Assembly (NCBI GenBank): GCA_002329285.1
Contig: DCTO01000050.1
Span: forward strand, 1 to 10,838
Reading direction: 5' to 3'
Origin: Ruminococcaceae bacterium UBA1438
GTDB taxonomy: Bacteria; Bacillota; Clostridia; Oscillospirales; Acutalibacteraceae
DNA: 10,838 nucleotides
Part shown: positions 7,053 through 10,838 of the stretch, piece by piece
How the letters are laid out: every line of letters starts with the position of its first letter
Numbering within the stretch: position 1 is the stretch's first letter
Translations under genes and position numbers: made by a program
The notes under the pieces: generated by a model
Databases searched by the model: none
Told to the model about the DNA's origin: nothing
What the model saw: only the letters and a program-made list of their open reading frames with translations

Positions 7053-9063
7053 TATTTACCTCTTTAAATTCATCCGCGGCATTAAGAATTCTTTCGCGAA
7101 GCTCATCGGAAAGCACCTTTTCGCGGTTAATATCCTCAGGAATATCGGGATGATTTTCATCAATATATTCAAGCAGCGCGCCCTGATAAGCCTTAAGCTC
7201 ATTAACGGGCAGGCTGATAAATTTCTTGCCGATTGCACAAACCAGAGTTTCAACCTGATGGGAAAGCGACATGGGATTGCCGAGCGGCTGCTTTAACAGC
7301 TCCATAAGCCCCTTGCCGTAATTCAGGCTTGCCTTGGTTTCATCATCCAAATCGGAAGAAAACTGGGTGAAAACCTCCATTTCACGATACTGTGCCAAAT
7401 CAACACGAAGCGAACCGGCAGCCTTTTTCATCGCCTTTGTCTGCGCAGCACCGCCGACACGGGAAACCGATAAGCCGACGTTAACCGCAGGGCGCTGACC
7501 GCTGAAAAACAAATCGCTTTCAAGGAAAATCTGGCCATCCGTGATGGAGATAACGTTTGTTGGAATATAGGCTGAAACATCGCCCGCCTGGGTTTCGATA
7601 ATCGGCAGGGCTGTTATTGAGCCGCCGCCAAGCTCCGGTGAAAGACGGCTGGAGCGCTCCAGCAGCCTTGAATGGAGATAGAAAACATCGCCGGGATAAG
7701 CCTCACGGCCGGGAGAGCGCTCAAGCAGAAGCGAAAGCGCACGGTAAGCCACGGCATGCTTGCTTAAATCATCATAAACAATCAGGCAATCCTTGCCCTG
7801 ATACATAAAATATTCTGCAATCGCGGTTGCGGAATAGGGTGAAATATACTGAAGCGAAGCGGGATCCGCCGCCGTTGAGGAAACAACAATCGTGTAATCC
7901 ATCGCCCCGTGCTTTTTAAGCGTGTTAACAAGCTTTGAAACCGTTGAGGTTTTCTGGCCGATTGCATTATAAATGCAAATGCAATTTTTGCCCTTCTGGT
8001 TAAGAATAGTGTCCAGCGCGATTGAGGTTTTGCCGGTTTGGCGGTCGCCGATAATAAGCTCACGCTGGCCCCTGCCTATCGGGAACATTGAATCAATTGC
8101 CAGAATGCCCGTTTCAAGCGGCTGGGAAACCGATTTCCTGTCAACAATTGAGGGGGCGGGATGCTCAACAAGGCGGTAATCCTCTGTTTCAATATCGCCC
8201 TTGCCGTCAATCGGCTCGCCGAGAGCGTTAACAACTCTGCCGATATATCCCTCGCCGACGGGAAGACCCGCTTTTCTGTGGGTGCGCTTAACCCTTGAGC
8301 CTGCATGAATCTCACTGTCAAGCCCGAAAAGAATGCAGCCCACGGTTTTGCGCTTGATATCCTGCACCATGCCCTTAACGCCGCTTTCAAAGATGACGAT
8401 TTCGCCAAACATAACGCTGTTAAGGCCGTGAATGGTTGCAATGCCGTCACCAACCGAGATAACGGTGCCGACCTCCTCGCCCGCGGATTCAAAATCAAAA
8501 TCCTTAACGTTGGCGCGCAGGATCGAAATTATATCCTTTGCATTATCCGCACTTGATTTCTTTGCGCTTTCAACCAGCTGCTCTTTGATGCTGCTGATTT
8601 TGGATTTCATGCTGCGGTCAACCTGCTTGCCGCCGAATTCAAGAATGAAGCCGCCGATGAGGCTTTTGTCAATAACAGTTTCAATTTCAACAGAGCCTGC
8701 GTCAGACTCCTTGAGGACGTAAGCCTTAATGCCCTCAAGCTGCTTTTCATCAGGCGGAGTGACGCAATAAAGGGTTGCCCTTGCAACTCTGTTTTTCTTA
8801 TCCAGCGCTTCAAAATAAGCCGCTGTCACATCCCCGAAGCGCTCAATTTCGCACTGCCTTGAAAGCTCATAAATAACAGCCTTAACGGAGGACGGAAACA
8901 GTTCATCGCAAACCGCCTTTTTTTCTTCATTGGAAACAGAGGGGCTTGAAAGAACGTTTGCAAGCTCCTCGTTTTTAAGCGCTGCCGAAGCCTCATCAAG
9001 CTCCGCGGCAGTTGGCTTTGATGAAAGCAGCGCATTAACTAAATCATTGAAATTATCAGTCAT
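7045..9063 (-). CDS. F1Fo ATP synthase delta-alpha fusion protein
   Basis: One uninterrupted 672-residue frame. Residues 1 to about 165 are subunit delta (OSCP-like): [14 protein letters not shown] near 38-51 and [19 protein letters not shown] near 131-149 are family hallmarks. The usual helix-1 pattern (RPYAKALF) is missing, so the delta N-terminus is about 10 residues short. Residues about 170-672 are a full alpha subunit: [18 protein letters not shown]-loop GDRQTGKT (339-346), Walker B LIVYDD (about 427-432), and Arg535 in SVSRVGG, the arginine finger for beta. Delta's C-terminal helix passes straight into alpha's N-terminal helix, with no stop and only about ten extra residues. ATG 9063 was chosen over GTG 9072; it overlaps the atpF stop by 8 bases. 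An internal ATG at 8610 (Met152) would give a 521-residue alpha alone, but only a weak AGCAGG lies about 11 bases before it. F1 normally has three alpha and one delta. Confidence 0.95.
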   Translation of the reverse strand: MTDNFNDLVNALLSSKPTAAELDEASAALKNEELANVLSSPSVSNEEKKAVCDELFPSSVKAVIYELSRQCEIERFGDVTAAYFEALDKKNRVARATLYCVTPPDEKQLEGIKAYVLKESDAGSVEIETVIDKSLIGGFILEFGGKQVDRSMKSKISSIKEQLVESAKKSSADNAKDIISILRANVKDFDFESAGEEVGTVISVGDGIATIHGLNSVMFGEIVIFESGVKGMVQDIKRKTVGCILFGLDSEIHAGSRVKRTHRKAGLPVGEGYIGRVVNALGEPIDGKGDIETEDYRLVEHPAPSIVDRKSVSQPLETGILAIDSMFPIGRGQRELIIGDRQTGKTSIALDTILNQKGKNCICIYNAIGQKTSTVSKLVNTLKKHGAMDYTIVVSSTAADPASLQYISPYSATAIAEYFMYQGKDCLIVYDDLSKHAVAYRALSLLLERSPGREAYPGDVFYLHSRLLERSSRLSPELGGGSITALPIIETQAGDVSAYIPTNVISITDGQIFLESDLFFSGQRPAVNVGLSVSRVGGAAQTKAMKKAAGSLRVDLAQYREMEVFTQFSSDLDDETKASLNYGKGLMELLKQPLGNPMSLSHQVETLVCAIGKKFISLPVNELKAYQGALLEYIDENHPDIPEDINREKVLSDELRERILNAADEFKEVNNG

Positions 9064-9544
9064 TATTCTCACTGCCTTCGTTTAAAAATTCATCAAGCAG
9101 ATTGCGGTTATCCTCTTCGGTGATATTCGCCTCAACAAGCTTTGAGGCCGCCTCTGCTGCAAGGGAGGCAATTTCCTCCTTTGCAGAGCGGAGAGAGCTT
9201 TCGCGCTCCTCCTCAATCTGCTTTTTGGCATCCGCTCTCATCTTCTGCGAATCCTGCTCTGCCCTGTCAATAATCTTATCATATTCTGCCCTTGCGCTCT
9301 GCCTTGCCTCGCTGATAATCTGCTTTTTCTCCTCTTCAGCACCGGAGATTTTGCTTTCATAATCAGCAAGCTTTTCCTCTGCAGCGGCATTGGCATCCTT
9401 TGCATTCCTGAACTGCTCATCAAGAAGCTCCTGCCTCTTATCCATCACCTTTTTAATCGGCTTGAAAAGAAATCTTTTCATCAGCAGAAAGAAAAGAATG
9501 AGGTTTAAAACAGTCCAGAGAAGATTCCAGTCAAACTTTAACAT
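9056..9544 (-). CDS. atpF: F1Fo ATP synthase subunit b
   Basis: The 162-residue peripheral stalk subunit. One N-terminal membrane helix (about 5-27, [22 protein letters not shown]) is followed by a long charged helix (about 30-140) that dimerises as a coiled coil, with many Ala, Glu and Lys. The C-terminal part binds delta. Length is normal for a bacterial b. The start at 9544 has AAAGGGA about 10 bases upstream, lying inside a potential hairpin. Its end overlaps the delta-alpha start by 8 bases. There is a single b gene, so a b2 homodimer is expected. Confidence 0.95.
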   Translation of the reverse strand: MLKFDWNLLWTVLNLILFFLLMKRFLFKPIKKVMDKRQELLDEQFRNAKDANAAAEEKLADYESKISGAEEEKKQIISEARQSARAEYDKIIDRAEQDSQKMRADAKKQIEEERESSLRSAKEEIASLAAEAASKLVEANITEEDNRNLLDEFLNEGSENND

Positions 9545-9546
9545 TT

Positions 9547-9579
9547 ACTGTATTTCCCTTTCTGAAAGAATTTTACAGT
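9547..9579 (-). promoter_or_regulatory. Hairpin over the atpF ribosome binding site
   Basis: Arms ACTGTA (9547-9552) and TACAGT (9574-9579) can pair, and between them CTTT (9558-9561) can pair with AAAG (9565-9568). The atpF Shine-Dalgarno AAAGGGA lies inside. This could lower b translation relative to c, which is needed in about tenfold excess. The effect is inferred. Confidence 0.35.
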
Positions 9580-9604
9580 TTGGTCGTTATACGCCGCGCT
9601 TTTC

Positions 9605-9853
<249 letters not shown>

Positions 9854-9867
9854 TTAAATGTTTTTAT

Positions 9868-10659
9868 TTAAGCGGCTGCTTCTAAATCAGCCGTCTTTTT
9901 TTGCTTTTTCTTCTTTTTCGGCTTCTTTTCCTTTGGCTCCGGCATTTCAATTGCCTCTTTAATATAAAGCGAGGTTAAGAAAACAAAAACATATGCCTGA
10001 AGGAAGCCGTCAAACAAATCAAAATAAAGGCTTAAAACCATCGGAAGCACAAGCGGCACAACCGCCTTGATGAGCTCCATAATGATAAACGCGCCGATAA
10101 TGTTACCGAAAAGTCGCATACAAAGCGAGAGCGGCTTGATTATCAGCTCCAGCAGATTAATCGGGGCAACGATAAAAACAGGCTCTGCAAAAGCTTTAAT
10201 ATGCCCTTTAAGCCCCCTTGCCTTAATTCCCGAAAATTCAACGATCAAGATGCTGGTGAGCGCCATTGCGGCAGTTACCTGCATGCTTTTCGTTGGCGGC
10301 TTAAATCCGAAAAGGCCGATCATATTTGAAGCGCCGATGAAAATGCCCGTGCTCATGAGCCAGGGGATATAACCCTTGCCCTCCTCGCCGAGCAGCTCTT
10401 TGAAAAAGCTTTCCATCTTGGAATAGCACATTTCAAGCAGCGGCTGCCGTTTTGAGAGCTTTCCCTCAACCTTCAGATTTCTTGTGAGCAGAAATGCAAG
10501 CAGAGTTATCACGGCAATGATTATCCACGAAACCACCGTTCCCTCATCAAAGCCGAGGGTTACGGAGCCGATTTTGAAGCTGAAAATTTCTTCAATATCC
10601 AGCTGTTCCGAAATCTCCTTTTGCAAATCAAGCTTCATCATGACAGGAGCAAATGTCAT
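9868..10659 (-). CDS. atpB: F1Fo ATP synthase subunit a
   Basis: The 263-residue membrane stator that forms the proton half-channels against the c-ring. Hydrophobic segments lie at about 42-59, 98-118, 126-142, 158-178, 184-208 and 215-235. The essential Arg182 is in PLSLCMRLFGN, and Gln221 in GFLQAYVFVF matches the conserved last-helix polar site. Odd feature: after the last helix comes a highly basic tail of about 25 residues (EPKEKKPKKKKKQKKTADLEAAA), not part of the usual subunit. Two ATGs are close together: 10659 has GGAGGT 6 bases upstream, whereas 10665 directly abuts it, so 10659 is chosen. It is the first gene of the operon; no atpI precedes it within the window. Confidence 0.96.
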   Translation of the reverse strand: MTFAPVMMKLDLQKEISEQLDIEEIFSFKIGSVTLGFDEGTVVSWIIIAVITLLAFLLTRNLKVEGKLSKRQPLLEMCYSKMESFFKELLGEEGKGYIPWLMSTGIFIGASNMIGLFGFKPPTKSMQVTAAMALTSILIVEFSGIKARGLKGHIKAFAEPVFIVAPINLLELIIKPLSLCMRLFGNIIGAFIIMELIKAVVPLVLPMVLSLYFDLFDGFLQAYVFVFLTSLYIKEAIEMPEPKEKKPKKKKKQKKTADLEAAA

Positions 10660-10719
10660 TAACATACCTCCTTTTCAGTTTAATTCAGAGCATAAAAGCT
10701 CCGCAATATTTCAAACTTG

Positions 10720-10747
10720 ATTATAGCACTAAAAAAATATTTTTCAA
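10720..10747 (-). promoter_or_regulatory. Strong sigma-A promoter for the ATP synthase operon
   Basis: On the minus strand TTGAAA (10742-10747), a 16-base spacer and a perfect TATAAT (10720-10725) preceded by TGC, i.e. an extended -10 element. Transcription would start near 10713, giving a leader of about 55 bases before atpB. The position directly upstream of the first gene supports the call. Confidence 0.7.
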
Positions 10748-10784
10748 TAAAAATATTTCAAATAAAAGGAAATAAATCCATTTG

Positions 10785-10820
10785 TATAAAAACCGCGCTG
10801 AAATGCCGCCGATTTTTATA
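10785..10820. terminator. Possible terminator or hairpin upstream of the ATP synthase promoter
   Basis: TATAAAAA (10785-10792) pairs with TTTTTATA (10813-10820), and short interrupted G/C pairs continue inward. On the minus strand this would give an A-tract, an imperfect GC-containing stem and a T-tract, as in an intrinsic terminator for a gene beyond the right edge. The inner stem is broken by a mismatch and a bulge, so the call is weak. The rest of 10748-10838 is AT-rich and appears non-coding. Confidence 0.35.
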
Positions 10821-10838
10821 AAAAAATAATATTTACAA

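Overview
The window looks like a chromosomal segment of a low-to-mid GC Gram-positive bacterium of the class Clostridia, probably a gut Oscillospirales/Ruminococcaceae-type organism. This placement is inferred from strong AGGAGG-type ribosome binding sites, the CsoR sequence, the Thr/Glu-rich tail of a cell-surface protein and the F-ATPase sequences. No rRNA or species marker was available. No phage, plasmid, IS transposase or CRISPR array was seen.

Layout, left to right. (1) 1-222, minus: the 5' end of obg, cut by the window edge. (2) 453-1208, plus: a small six-helix voltage-gated potassium channel with an intact TSVGYGD filter, clearly more AT-rich than its neighbours. (3) 1209-1591: no protein gene. 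This stretch holds a compact multi-hairpin repeat whose ends copy the T-arm of the adjacent tRNA, a shared bidirectional terminator, tRNA-Ser(GGA) on the minus strand, and a second terminator overlapping the tRNA promoter. (4) 1592-2934, minus: three genes read from one good promoter at 2966-2994, namely a membrane-anchored surface protein of unknown function, a gamma-class carbonic-anhydrase-like hexapeptide protein (start overlapping the previous stop), and a CsoR-type metal sensor with a His-rich N-terminus. (5) 2975-4243, minus: a Cof-type HAD phosphatase fused to a DUF523/TudS-like cysteine-containing domain. (6) 4331-10659, minus: a full F1Fo ATP synthase operon in the order a, c, b, delta-alpha, gamma, beta, epsilon, with a strong promoter in front (10720-10747) and a GC-rich hairpin behind.

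The ATP synthase genes would build one proton-driven complex. Subunits a and c form the proton path (Arg182 in a, Glu55 in c; the sodium-binding side chains are absent from c). Subunit b and the delta domain form the stator. Alpha and beta carry the nucleotide sites, and gamma and epsilon form the rotor stalk.

The most unusual feature is that delta and alpha are one uninterrupted 672-residue polypeptide, although the enzyme normally contains three alpha and one delta. The second unusual fusion is HAD-DUF523. Other points worth attention are the tRNA-like hairpin repeat, the polylysine tail on subunit a, the tRNA promoter embedded in an upstream terminator, and local hairpins over the atpD and atpF ribosome binding sites.
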